A DNA stretch of 64,000 bases. Source: Candidatus Binatia bacterium. Its GTDB lineage: Bacteria; Vulcanimicrobiota; Vulcanimicrobiia; Vulcanimicrobiales; Vulcanimicrobiaceae. Numbering within the stretch: the stretch's first letter is position 1; each line of letters opens with the position of its first letter. Positions 8,709 to 16,470 of this stretch are shown here, piece by piece. Under the pieces are notes generated by a model that was not told the origin of the DNA, searched no databases, and saw only the letters and a program-made list of their open reading frames with translations. The position numbers and the translations under genes were made by a program. The stretch spans positions 310,001 to 374,000 of the forward strand of contig DATKHY010000003.1 of the NCBI GenBank assembly GCA_035544215.1, given 5' to 3'.

Positions 8709-9926
8709 ATGAGCAATTCGATTTCGGACAACGACGTCGTCATTCTGGCCGGAGCCCGGACCCCGTTCGGCAATCTGGGCGGCGCGCTGGCGGGCCTCAC
8801 CGCCACGGACCTTGCCGTTTTTGCCGCCGAGGCTGCCATCGAGCGTAGCGGCGTCCCCAAGGATTTGATCGACGACGTCGTCTTCGGCAACGTCATCCAG
8901 AGCAGCGCCGACGCGATCTATCTCGCGCGGCACGTCGGTTTGCACGCAGGCTTGCCGGTCGGCGTTCCGGCGCTCACTGTCAACCGGCTGTGCGGTTCGG
9001 GGCTGCAGGCGATTCTTTCGGCGGCGCAATCGCTGGTGCTCGGCACCACGGCGTACGCGCTGGCCGGCGGTACGGAGAACATGAGTCAGGCGCCGCACGT
9101 CGTACGCGGCGCGCGCAAGGGCTTTCACCTAGGCCAAGACGTGAAGTTTGAGGATTCGCTCTGGACCGCGCTCATCGATTCGTACGGCAACACGCCGATG
9201 GCGATCACGGCCGAGAATCTTGCGAAGAAATACGGCGTGTCGCGCGAGGAGTGCGACGAGTTCGCGCTTGCGAGTCAGGAACGCGCGCTCGCCGCGCAGG
9301 GCAGCGGGTATTTTGCGGAAGAGATCGCGCCGATCGACGTCCCGGGCCCCAAAGGCACGAACGTGCGGATCGATAAGGACGAGGGTCCGCGCCAGGGGCT
9401 CACGATGGAGAAGCTCGGAAAGCTGCCCGCTCGTTTCGTGCAAGGCGGCGTGGTGACGCCCGGCAACGCGAGCGGCATTACCGATGGAGCCGCCGCCGTC
9501 GTGCTTACGACGCGCAAGCGCGCGATCGCCGACGGCCTGACCTGGATCGGCCGCCTCGTGTCGTCCAGCGTCGTCGGCGTCGACCCCTCGATAATGGGGA
9601 TCGGTCCGGCATTTTCCATACCGAGGGCGCTGCAGCGCGCCGGGATGGGGTTGAACGACGTCGCCGTCGTCGAGATCAACGAGGCGTTCGCGCCCCAGGT
9701 CATCGCGTGTCTGCGCGAGATGGCGTCATCGCAGTCCTCCGTTCTGGATGCGCCGCTCAATCCGCACGGCGGCGCGATCGCGCTCGGACATCCGCTCGGA
9801 GCGTCCGGCGCGCGCCTCGCCATCACGGCGCTGCACGAGCTGCGCGAGCGCGGCGGAGGATACGGGATCGCCTCCGCGTGCATCGGCGGCGGTCAGGGAA
9901 TCGCGGCGCTCTTTAGTGCAGAGTAG
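8709..9926 (+). CDS. Acetyl-CoA C-acyltransferase (thiolase)
   Basis: This 405-residue degradative/biosynthetic thiolase catalyses reversible condensation or cleavage of acyl-CoA with CoA. The nucleophilic Cys95 is in NRLCGSGLQA, the GGTENMS motif follows, and NPHGGAIALGHPLGASGAR carries the catalytic His. The C-terminal acid/base Cys is in SACIGGGQG. The protein is full length. Whether it prefers acetoacetyl-CoA (acetyltransferase) or longer 3-ketoacyl-CoA cannot be set from motifs alone. The enoyl-CoA hydratase at 10467 could act in the same beta-oxidation or butyrate-type route. It overlaps the following thioredoxin gene. Confidence 0.93.
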   Translation: MSNSISDNDVVILAGARTPFGNLGGALAGLTATDLAVFAAEAAIERSGVPKDLIDDVVFGNVIQSSADAIYLARHVGLHAGLPVGVPALTVNRLCGSGLQAILSAAQSLVLGTTAYALAGGTENMSQAPHVVRGARKGFHLGQDVKFEDSLWTALIDSYGNTPMAITAENLAKKYGVSREECDEFALASQERALAAQGSGYFAEEIAPIDVPGPKGTNVRIDKDEGPRQGLTMEKLGKLPARFVQGGVVTPGNASGITDGAAAVVLTTRKRAIADGLTWIGRLVSSSVVGVDPSIMGIGPAFSIPRALQRAGMGLNDVAVVEINEAFAPQVIACLREMASSQSSVLDAPLNPHGGAIALGHPLGASGARLAITALHELRERGGGYGIASACIGGGQGIAALFSAE

Positions 9927-10470
9927 CGAACCCGCGCGACGGCCGCTTCCACTCGGGCGCATCTGGGACGTCGTCGCGCTCGTCGTCGTCGCGTTCGCGC
10001 TGTGGAAGATCTTCGTCGCGCCGCGGTCGTTCGCGCCGCCGCGCAGCTTCCCCGCGCCCCACGCGGTCTACGAGCGACTCGATGGAGACGCGTTTCGCGT
10101 GACGGCCGCGCGCGGACGCGTCGCGTTCTTGGACTTTTACGCGACCTGGTGCGTGCCGTGCAAGATCGAGCTGCCGCTCGTAGAGGCGTGGTCGCAAAGG
10201 CATCCCGAGGCCGTCGTCGTGCCGATCGACGTCGGCGAGCCGCGTACGGTCGCGAGCAGCTTCGCGCGCCGCCTTGGATTGCGCGGCGTCGCGCTCGACC
10301 CGGGCGCGAGCGCTGGCGCGCTATTCGGGGTGGAGGGCTTCCCGACGATCGTCGTCATCGATCCGGAAGGCTACATTCGCGCGAAATGGCAAGGCCTCAA
10401 TCCGGCGATCGCGCCGGCAATGAGCAACGCCCTTCGACTCCGCTCAGGACAGGCTCCGTCGAAGGATTAA
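9916..10470 (+). CDS. Membrane-anchored TlpA/thioredoxin-like protein
   Basis: This 184-residue protein has one N-terminal membrane segment (about residues 15-35, VVALVVVAFALWKIF) followed by a periplasm-facing thioredoxin fold. The redox motif WCVPC sits in FLDFYATWCVPCKIE, and a cis-proline loop is seen in VEGFPTIVVID. Such proteins reduce disulfides in cytochrome c maturation or act as oxidoreductases. The GTG at 9916 overlaps the thiolase by 11 bases; there is no later suitable start before the membrane segment. Oddity: the last 12 or so residues (LRLRSGQAPSKD) are encoded by a dispersed repeat (10430-10466), so the native C-terminus has been replaced or extended. Confidence 0.85.
   Translation: MQSSEPARRPLPLGRIWDVVALVVVAFALWKIFVAPRSFAPPRSFPAPHAVYERLDGDAFRVTAARGRVAFLDFYATWCVPCKIELPLVEAWSQRHPEAVVVPIDVGEPRTVASSFARRLGLRGVALDPGASAGALFGVEGFPTIVVIDPEGYIRAKWQGLNPAIAPAMSNALRLRSGQAPSKD
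10430..10466. repeat. Dispersed GC-rich repeat, copy inside a coding 3' end
   Basis: This 37-bp element has terminal inverted arms CCTTCGAC/GTCGAAGG around a CTCAGGACAGG core. It matches the copy at 44544-44580 at 35 of 37 positions, the two differences being C/T in ACTCCG and GCTCCG. It lies wholly within the last codons of the TlpA-like gene and ends just before the convergent TTAA stop overlap. Similar CTCAGGACAGG/GTCGAAGG repeats are familiar in many GC-rich environmental genomes; the origin is unknown. Confidence 0.85.
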
Positions 10471-11252
10471 CGTCCCTTCCAGACCGGCTTGCGTTTTTCG
10501 AGAAACGCGCCGGTGCCTTCGCGAATGTCTTCGGTATCCACCAGCGTTCCGAATTCGAGCGCCTCGAGCTCGAGCGCGTCGTCGATGGCGAGATGCGCGC
10601 CGTTGTTGATGACGCGCTTACACGCAGCGATGGCAAGCGGCGCCTTCGAGGCTATGACTCCGGCGATTCGCTTCGCCTCGGTCATGAGCTCGGACGGCGG
10701 AACGACCCGCACCACCAGCCCGATGCGCAGCGCCTCGTGCGCGTCGATCATCTCGCCCGTGAGGCATAGATAGGATGCCATCGCCTTGCCGGCGAGACGC
10801 GTCGTGCGCTGCGAGCCGCCGTAGCCCGGGATTAGGCCAAGATTGACTTCGGGCTGACCGAACTTCGCGTTTTCACTCGCGATGAGGATGTCGCCGGCCA
10901 TCGCGATCTCGCAGCCGCCGCCGAGCGCGAACCCATTGATCGCCATGATGACCGGTTTACGCAGGCGCTCAATCTGACGCGTGAGGGCCTGTCCGGTGCG
11001 CGCCTGGTCGGCCCCGGACCCGGCCGTCGCCAGTGCGCTGAGTTCGGAGATGTCGGCGCCGGCGGCGAAAGCTTTCTCACCGGCGCCGGTGATGACAATC
11101 GCGCGCACGCTCTCGTTGCTCTCCATGTCGCGCAGCGCGTCGGAGACTTCCCGTAGTAGCTGGCTCCGCAAAGCGTTGAGGACGTTGGGCCGATTGAACG
11201 TGATCATTCCGATCGGCGCCTCGACGACGGTTAGGATATCTTCAAATGACAT
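10467..11252 (-). CDS. Enoyl-CoA hydratase/crotonase
   Basis: This 261-residue crotonase-fold enzyme adds water to 2-enoyl-CoA. Both catalytic glutamates are in the expected places: E115 in GGGCEIAMAGD and E135 in FGQPEVNLGLIPGYGG. The oxyanion-hole segments AGADISEL and ALGGGCE are present, and the CoA/trimer tail KRVINNG...LELEALEFGTL.DTEDIREG.GAFLEKRKP is full length. This points to a true hydratase and away from isomerase paralogues. Its TAA and that of the convergent TlpA-like gene share TTAA at 10467-10470. The upstream region is shared with the divergent phoU promoter. Confidence 0.92.
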   Translation of the reverse strand: MSFEDILTVVEAPIGMITFNRPNVLNALRSQLLREVSDALRDMESNESVRAIVITGAGEKAFAAGADISELSALATAGSGADQARTGQALTRQIERLRKPVIMAINGFALGGGCEIAMAGDILIASENAKFGQPEVNLGLIPGYGGSQRTTRLAGKAMASYLCLTGEMIDAHEALRIGLVVRVVPPSELMTEAKRIAGVIASKAPLAIAACKRVINNGAHLAIDDALELEALEFGTLVDTEDIREGTGAFLEKRKPVWKGR

Positions 11253-11300
11253 GCGTTAACCTTTAATGAATCGATAAAGGATGAAGGTTCTTTCGTTGCA

Positions 11301-11329
11301 TTGCGGGGAAGTGCCCTCCGTCCTATACT
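11301..11329 (+). promoter_or_regulatory. Sigma-70-type promoter for phoU
   Basis: TTGCGG (11301-11306) and TATACT (11324-11329) are separated by 17 bases, close to the housekeeping consensus. The predicted start near 11336 lies after the in-frame ATG at 11333 but before the GTG at 11354, which has GGGAGG five bases upstream. The promoter therefore supports the GTG start of phoU. Confidence 0.6.
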
Positions 11330-11353
11330 ACAATGGAAGTGCGGGAGGTTAGA

Positions 11354-11995
11354 GTGGCGGTTCGGACGGCGTACCACGAGGCTTTGGAAGCGACGAGGCT
11401 CGATGTCGTTCGACTCGGCGCGCTCGTGGGCGACGCGATTCGAGTCGCCGTCGATGCGCTCAACAACCGCGACGCATCCTCCGGGGCGCGGGTTGTGGCG
11501 GGCGATGACGTCGTCGACGACCTCCGCCGCCGAATCGAGGCGCACTGCATCGAGCTGATCTGGCGGCAGCAGCCCGTCGCCGGAGAGCTGCGCGAGATCG
11601 CGGCAATGCTGGAAATCGCGACCGACCTAGAGCGCGTCGGCGACTACGCCGTCGACATCTCGAAGAACGCCATTAAGCTTTCGGACCAGCCCATGCGGCC
11701 GCAGCGCGTCGAGATCGATCGAATCGCTGCCGTCGCGCACGCCATGCTGCTCGACGCCATGCGGGCCTACACGGAACGCGACGCCCAGTTGGCGAGCGAG
11801 GTGATCGACCGCGACGACGAGGTCGACAAGCTCTACAAGCGCAGCATCAAGCTGCTGCAGGAGGAGATGCGGTCGGATCCGGAGATCATCCGCCCCGGCA
11901 CGCGGTATCTGTTCGTGCTCGCGTCGATCGAGCGGGTCGGCGACCGTGCCGGCAACATCGCCTGGCACACGAAGGACATGATCGGCGCGCAGTGA
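11354..11995 (+). CDS. phoU: PhoU-family phosphate signalling protein
   Basis: This 213-residue all-helical protein has two PhoU repeats, each with a metal-binding acidic signature: ATDLERVGDYAVDI in the first half and ASIERVGDRAGNIA in the second. PhoU normally moderates the Pst transporter and PhoR kinase. No pst or phoBR gene is in the window, so it may act alone or with distant partners. The GTG at 11354 is preferred over the ATG at 11333 because GGGAGG lies five bases before the GTG and the promoter predicts a transcript starting at about 11336. The GTG start gives the usual RTAYHEAL-type N-terminus. The stop overlaps the next GTG (GTGA). Confidence 0.9.
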   Translation: MAVRTAYHEALEATRLDVVRLGALVGDAIRVAVDALNNRDASSGARVVAGDDVVDDLRRRIEAHCIELIWRQQPVAGELREIAAMLEIATDLERVGDYAVDISKNAIKLSDQPMRPQRVEIDRIAAVAHAMLLDAMRAYTERDAQLASEVIDRDDEVDKLYKRSIKLLQEEMRSDPEIIRPGTRYLFVLASIERVGDRAGNIAWHTKDMIGAQ

Positions 11996-13140
11996 CGCCG
12001 CCGCTTCCGCGTTCCGAATTTGCGATAACCCAGCGCTACGTCTACCTCAACAACGCCGCCGCCGGCGTCTTGCCGCTCTGCTCCACCGTAGCGATCGAGG
12101 CGTTCGTGCGGAGGCACGCCGACGCCGGAGTGCTCGGTACGTATCCGTACGATGCCGCCCTCCCGGAGTACCGCGAGAAGATTGGACGGTTCATCGGCGC
12201 CGCTGGAACCGAGATCGCGCTCGTTCCCAACACGAGTTGGGCCGCCAACATCGTTGCGCTCGGCGTGGACTGGGAGCCGGGCGACGAGGTGCTGCTCTGC
12301 GACAACGAGTTTCCCGCCAACGCGGTTCCGTGGATCGCGCTGCGCGATCGCGGCGTGGCCGTGCGACAGCTCGCGACCGAACCGGAACGCCTGACGCCGG
12401 ACGCGTTGCGGCGCGAGTTGTCGCCTAAGACTCGTCTCGTCACCGTCTCGTGGGTCTCGTACGCCGACGGCTACCGCCACGACCTCGCCGCGTTGGCGGA
12501 GGTCGTCCACCGAAGCGATGCGCTGTTGTGCGTGGACGCGATGCAAGGGCTCGGCGCCTTGCCGCTCGACGTACGCGCGGCGGGCGTCGACGCGCTGTAT
12601 GCGGGCGCCGCGAAATGGATGCTCGGCCTGCACGGCGTAGGGTTGCTATACGTGCGCAGGCAGTTCGGAGAACGATTGCGTTTGACGATGCCGGGATGGC
12701 GCTCGCTGCAAGACATGTGGGATTTTCACAACTACGACCAACCGTTTTCGAGCGACGCGATGCGTTTCGAGGGCGGCACGCCGAACCTCATCGGCGCGCT
12801 GTCCCTGGTGTCGTCAATCGGTCTGTTCGAACGCAGTGGTCCGGAGGCGATCGCGGAGCACATCCTCGGCCTGACCGACCGGCTGTGCGACGGCCTGCGC
12901 CGCCTCGGAGCGGAGGTCAGCTCCGTTCGCGGCGACGGGACGTCGTCGGGGATCGTCACGTTCCGCCTTCCCGGGCGCGACAGTATCGCGGTTGGGCGAG
13001 CGTTGGAGAAGAAAGGGATTATCGCGACGTATCGCCGCGGCGGTATCCGCATCTCGCCGCACGGCTACAATACTCACGAAGAGATCGACACGGCGTTGGA
13101 AGCCTTGGATCAGCAGATTCGGACGCCGATTCGAGCGTGA
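11992..13140 (+). CDS. Class V aminotransferase / cysteine desulfurase-like PLP enzyme
   Basis: This 382-residue fold-type I PLP enzyme has a normal N-terminal YLNNAAAGVLP, a cofactor-contacting aspartate at D182 (CVDAMQGLG) and the Schiff-base lysine at K208 (YAGAAKWMLGLHG). RFEGGTPNLIGALSL and RGGIRISPHGYNTHEEID near the C-terminus resemble isopenicillin N epimerase and kynureninase-like members more than IscS. The flexible-loop catalytic cysteine of cysteine desulfurases is not evident, so sulfur transfer is uncertain. The GTG start overlaps phoU and its own stop overlaps the next gene, giving a three-gene unit. Confidence 0.82.
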   Translation: MTPPLPRSEFAITQRYVYLNNAAAGVLPLCSTVAIEAFVRRHADAGVLGTYPYDAALPEYREKIGRFIGAAGTEIALVPNTSWAANIVALGVDWEPGDEVLLCDNEFPANAVPWIALRDRGVAVRQLATEPERLTPDALRRELSPKTRLVTVSWVSYADGYRHDLAALAEVVHRSDALLCVDAMQGLGALPLDVRAAGVDALYAGAAKWMLGLHGVGLLYVRRQFGERLRLTMPGWRSLQDMWDFHNYDQPFSSDAMRFEGGTPNLIGALSLVSSIGLFERSGPEAIAEHILGLTDRLCDGLRRLGAEVSSVRGDGTSSGIVTFRLPGRDSIAVGRALEKKGIIATYRRGGIRISPHGYNTHEEIDTALEALDQQIRTPIRA

Positions 13141-13796
13141 CCGCAGTGCTCGCGATGCTCCTCGCCGCGCTGAGCGGCGCGCCATTCCCCGCGCCCGGCA
13201 CGTATCGGTATACCGCGTCGATGAGCGGTCAGCCGGTTGGGTCGTGGTCGGTGAGCGTCACGCAAGACGCCGCGCAGACGACGATCGCCGAATCTTCCAA
13301 CGCCAATGTCATGGGAATGCAGCTCGCCGCGACCGCGTCGCTCGTCCTCGGGCCGGACCTCGCGCCATTGCGCTACGCCGGGCAATATCGAACGTCGACG
13401 CAGACCCCGAGCGTGAGCGTCACGCTGACCCCGAATTTGGCCACCGCCGTCGGCGCCTTGACGCCCGCGCCGCAGCAGCTCACGCTGGCTGCGAACACCC
13501 AGCGCTTCGTGGTGATCGAGCCCGGTTTGCTCGCGGGTCTTTTCGCGCTGCCCGCGCAGATGGCCGCGTGGAAGGATCCGACGGTGACGTGGATAACGCC
13601 GGCGACCGCGCAGGCGCAGCCCTTAACGGCGAGCCCGAGCTCCTCGGAGCCGCGCCCGGCGGGTATTTCGGCACAAGAGGCGGTGCTCTCGATCGATCAT
13701 CCGATCGCCGTCACGATCTGGTACGATTCCGCGACGCTCGTTCCGGACGAGATCTCGGTCCCGTCGCAGAACGCGGTCTTAACGCGCGTCCGCTAA
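13137..13796 (+). CDS. Exported protein of unknown function
   Basis: This 219-residue protein has a hydrophobic N-terminal signal (AVLAMLLAALSGAPFPA). The mature part is beta-rich with many Thr/Ser/Ala residues (GTYRYTASMSG, VGSWSVSVTQ, LAPLRYAGQY). The pattern recalls DUF3108-like outer-membrane-associated beta proteins, but I cannot assign a family. The GTG at 13137 overlaps the preceding stop (GTGA). Its 3' end overlaps the convergent ATP-grasp-like gene by 18 bases. Confidence 0.6.
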   Translation: MTAVLAMLLAALSGAPFPAPGTYRYTASMSGQPVGSWSVSVTQDAAQTTIAESSNANVMGMQLAATASLVLGPDLAPLRYAGQYRTSTQTPSVSVTLTPNLATAVGALTPAPQQLTLAANTQRFVVIEPGLLAGLFALPAQMAAWKDPTVTWITPATAQAQPLTASPSSSEPRPAGISAQEAVLSIDHPIAVTIWYDSATLVPDEISVPSQNAVLTRVR

Positions 13797-15212
13797 GATA
13801 GAAGAAGTCATTACGGCATCGGTCATGCCGTGGATGAGCTTCTTGTCGACCGGTGCGATCGTTGCAAGCACGCCGCCGAGCGTGACGCTGTCCTCGCCGG
13901 TGACGAAATAGTACGGACAGAGCCTCACGCGACCGTCGTACTCGCGGATCTCGTCGTGTTCGCGGTCGAAGTAGCTTTGGCGCACGCGCTTGCCCTTGTG
14001 GAAGCGCTGCAGGATCCACGGGGTGCGCTCGTAGGACGTCAACGCCATGTCGATCGTCGCCTGCCACTCCTCGCGCGTCATGTCGTCGCCGATCTTCACG
14101 CCGCGCGAGCCCCAGGCCAGCTCCGAGAACCCCGACGGCTTTACGACGTAGGCGCGCTCGCTCTTCGGCAAGGCGCCCAGCTGCCGAAAGTCGGAGATCG
14201 GCGCGCCGCCGGCCTCTAGTTCCGCGATGACGCCCTGCGGCGGCATCGAGCGTGGATCGATCACCCAGGTCTCCGGGAAGAGGCCGCGCAGCTGCTCGTA
14301 CGTCTCGTTGCCCAGCTCGGCCCGCCACAGCGACTCCAGCGCGTGATGGTGGAGCAACGCGAAGGCCGACTTCTCTTCCATGGTGGCCTTCGGAGGCGGC
14401 GTCATCTTTACGCGATTGTGACGCGCCGCGTAGAGCATCAGCTCCTGTTTTGGAACGTTGAAGAGATCGAAGAGCTCGAAGTTGCGATACAGTGCGTCGA
14501 GCTTGGTCTCGCGTCCGTCGTCATGACGGATGAAGAGGCCGTCTTCGGTGAACGTCACGTCTTGAGGACGGCGCAGCCACGCGTCGGCGACGTTCAGGCG
14601 GCGCAGCGCCGCCGCGAGCCACGCCATCTCGGCGCGATAGTCGGCCGACTCCTCGGAGACGACGATCGCGACGGTCGGCAAGTCGACGCCGGTCACGTGC
14701 CGTAGCATCGCGCCGAAACCGAGCGGAATGCCGTCGATGCCGCCGACGCTCTCGATTCCGAGTTGACAGTACGCCTCCGTCATCGCCCCGACGAAGCCCA
14801 TGCCGCCCGGAATGCTGTCGAGCTCGGTCGCGACGAAGCCTTCGGCCGTCACGATGAGATCGGGACGGATGACGCCGGGCAGCTCTTGCTTGAAGCGGTT
14901 TTGCCTTCCGAGCTTGACGATCTGCTCCGGCTTCCCTTGATCCAAATACTCCGCGATGAAGGCCGGCGCGGTTCCTCGAGCGCTGCGATTGTACAGGTTG
15001 TTGAGCGCGCGGTAGAAGGCGAGCAGCCGGGACCCGAGACGTTCGATGGCGTCGACCTGATCCGCGGACAATGCAAACGGCTCGGGGCTGACGCGCCAGG
15101 CGATACGCTCGTTTTCGTCTTGAACCCGGAAGAGACCGGGAGGTATCGCTTCGTAAAGGTAGTGCGCTTGCTCGCGAGCCGTGAGGTTGGGAACCGTCGC
15201 CGTACAAGGCAT
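13779..15212 (-). CDS. Putative ATP-grasp-like protein, function unknown
   Basis: This 477-residue soluble protein is not clearly assignable. ATP-grasp-like features in the C-terminal half are AYVVKPSGFSELAWGSRGVKIG (nucleotide-binding lysine and glycine-rich turn), PWILQRFHKGKRV, and a VRLCPYYFVTGEDSVTLGGVLATIAP segment. The last resembles the magnesium and adenine region of circularly permuted ATP-grasp ligases and glutathionylspermidine-synthase-like proteins. The N-terminal half has GFVATELDSIPGGMGFVGAMTEAY. A carboxylate-amine ligase role is inferred only. It is monocistronic, flanked by a convergent gene and by an exported-protein gene in the same direction. Confidence 0.6.
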   Translation of the reverse strand: MPCTATVPNLTAREQAHYLYEAIPPGLFRVQDENERIAWRVSPEPFALSADQVDAIERLGSRLLAFYRALNNLYNRSARGTAPAFIAEYLDQGKPEQIVKLGRQNRFKQELPGVIRPDLIVTAEGFVATELDSIPGGMGFVGAMTEAYCQLGIESVGGIDGIPLGFGAMLRHVTGVDLPTVAIVVSEESADYRAEMAWLAAALRRLNVADAWLRRPQDVTFTEDGLFIRHDDGRETKLDALYRNFELFDLFNVPKQELMLYAARHNRVKMTPPPKATMEEKSAFALLHHHALESLWRAELGNETYEQLRGLFPETWVIDPRSMPPQGVIAELEAGGAPISDFRQLGALPKSERAYVVKPSGFSELAWGSRGVKIGDDMTREEWQATIDMALTSYERTPWILQRFHKGKRVRQSYFDREHDEIREYDGRVRLCPYYFVTGEDSVTLGGVLATIAPVDKKLIHGMTDAVMTSSILADAR

Positions 15213-15342
15213 AAGTGAAGGACGTGCTCCTCTATCGACAGCCGTCGGGGATCTTGGAACTGTTAAAGGCGATGTAGCGCCGGCGCATACTAGGTTTTAG
15301 AGCCCGGGGCCCGGCCATTCGGTTGCACTGCGGCTCGCGAGG

Positions 15343-15732
15343 TCACTTGATCGTGATGGCCCCGGGGGTGAGGAGCGCTCCCTCGACCTGCACGCGGCCG
15401 TCGGAGTAATCCAGCGTCAGGTGCAGCGTACCGGTGAGCCCCACGCCCGTGAGGTCAAGGCTTTGGAGTACGCGCGAGACGCGCTCGCCCGAGAGAAAAT
15501 GGAGCTCCGTGGAGCGCCGCACGGCGCCGCCCGGAGCCGAATACGTCAGCGCGACCGGAACGATGATCTCCGCGGCGCCGTTGGCGCGCGACGCGCCCGT
15601 AACGCAGTAGCCGATCGTCACCGGCGTCCCCTGCACCAACAGCGTCTCCTGGCTGCACGACGGCGCGGGAACCGCCGCTCGAGCGGTGCCGGCCGCCAGG
15701 ACGATGAAGATCGTCAAGGTTCGTGCGATCAT
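15343..15732 (-). CDS. Small exported protein, unknown function
   Basis: This 129-residue protein has a signal peptide (IARTLTIFIVLAAGTARAA) with a good cleavage site. The rest is beta-rich (VPVALTYSAPGGAVRRSTELHF, LTGTLHLTLDYSDGRVQVEG) with two cysteines near the mature N-terminus (PSCSQ and GYCVTG) that could pair. I recognise no family. It is divergent from moaD. The 130 bases between it and the ATP-grasp-like gene show only a GC-rich palindromic patch near 15303-15315 and no clear promoter. Confidence 0.55.
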   Translation of the reverse strand: MIARTLTIFIVLAAGTARAAVPAPSCSQETLLVQGTPVTIGYCVTGASRANGAAEIIVPVALTYSAPGGAVRRSTELHFLSGERVSRVLQSLDLTGVGLTGTLHLTLDYSDGRVQVEGALLTPGAITIK

Positions 15733-15794
15733 CTGGCTATTCTCGAACGAATTCGGTACGCGTTGGCTCGGTACCCGTCGAAGGGGCCGGCTCG

Positions 15795-16040
15795 ATGAGG
15801 ATTCGCGTGCTCGCCTTCGCCCGCTTGCGCGAAATCTTGAACGCGGCCGAGACCGCGCTCGAGCTGCGCGCCGGTGCGCGCGTCGGCGATGCGTGGGCCG
15901 CGCTGGCCGAGGGCTGCCCGGCGCTCGAAGAGCACCGAGCCTCTACACGGGTCGCGTGCAACGGAAGGCTGGTCGCACCCGACCATGCGCTGCACGACGG
16001 CGATGAGGTCGCGCTGCTGCCGCCGGTCGGCGGCGGCTAA
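15795..16040 (+). CDS. moaD: Molybdopterin synthase small subunit MoaD
   Basis: This 81-residue ubiquitin-like sulfur carrier ends in VGGG, providing the C-terminal Gly-Gly that is adenylated and thiocarboxylated. It has the typical MRIRVLAFARLRE start, a central beta-grasp pattern and HDGDEVALLPPVGGG. MoaD donates sulfur to precursor Z in complex with MoaE, which follows. The activating enzyme is probably the MoeB-rhodanese fusion at 17163. A longer in-frame start at 15723 overlaps the divergent gene and is not needed. Confidence 0.93.
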   Translation: MRIRVLAFARLREILNAAETALELRAGARVGDAWAALAEGCPALEEHRASTRVACNGRLVAPDHALHDGDEVALLPPVGGG

Positions 16041-16050
16041 GGACGGACGC

Positions 16051-16470
16051 GTGTTTGCCGTCGTTCGCGAGGCGATCGATCCGCGAACGTTCGAAGGCGC
16101 GATTCGTCCCGGCGACGGCGCCGCGGTCAAGTTTTTCGGCGTCGTGCGCGATCGCGCGGACGACGGGCGGGCCGTGTGCGCCCTCTCGTACGAGGCGTTC
16201 GAGCCGTTGGCCACCGCCGAATTCGAAAAGATCGCGGGCGAGGCGCGCGAGCGATTCGGCGACGTGGCGTTGGCGATCGTGCATCGCATCGGAGAGATCG
16301 GCGTCGGGGAGGTCGCCGTCGCCGTGGTGGCGTCGGCGGCGCATCGAGGCGCCGCCTTCGATGCGTGCCGATACGCGATCGACGAGCTGAAGCGCCGCGC
16401 GCCGATTTGGAAAAAGGAGCGCTATGCCGACGGCTCCGCGCGCTGGCGCGAAAACGAGAACGTTTCGTAG
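16051..16470 (+). CDS. moaE: Molybdopterin synthase catalytic subunit MoaE
   Basis: MoaE forms the molybdopterin dithiolene from precursor Z with MoaD. The 139-residue protein has the family markers VKFFGVVRD, LSYEAFEPLA, IVHRIGEIGVGEVAVAVV and AHRGAAFDACRYAIDELKRRAPIWKKE, including the active-site lysines and HR pair. The GTG at 16051 is the only suitable start after the moaD stop and is preceded by GGACGGA. The next gene starts immediately after its TAG. Confidence 0.93.
   Translation: MFAVVREAIDPRTFEGAIRPGDGAAVKFFGVVRDRADDGRAVCALSYEAFEPLATAEFEKIAGEARERFGDVALAIVHRIGEIGVGEVAVAVVASAAHRGAAFDACRYAIDELKRRAPIWKKERYADGSARWRENENVS

Noticed and set aside
11333-11353. ATG start of phoU at 11333
   Set aside because: The predicted transcription start lies after it, and GGGAGG is correctly spaced only from the GTG at 11354.
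15213-15342. Gene or riboswitch in the 130-base gap between the ATP-grasp-like gene and the exported-protein gene
   Set aside because: No open frame of useful length. The GC-rich palindromic patch near 15303-15315 cannot form a hairpin with an adequate loop and has no T run.
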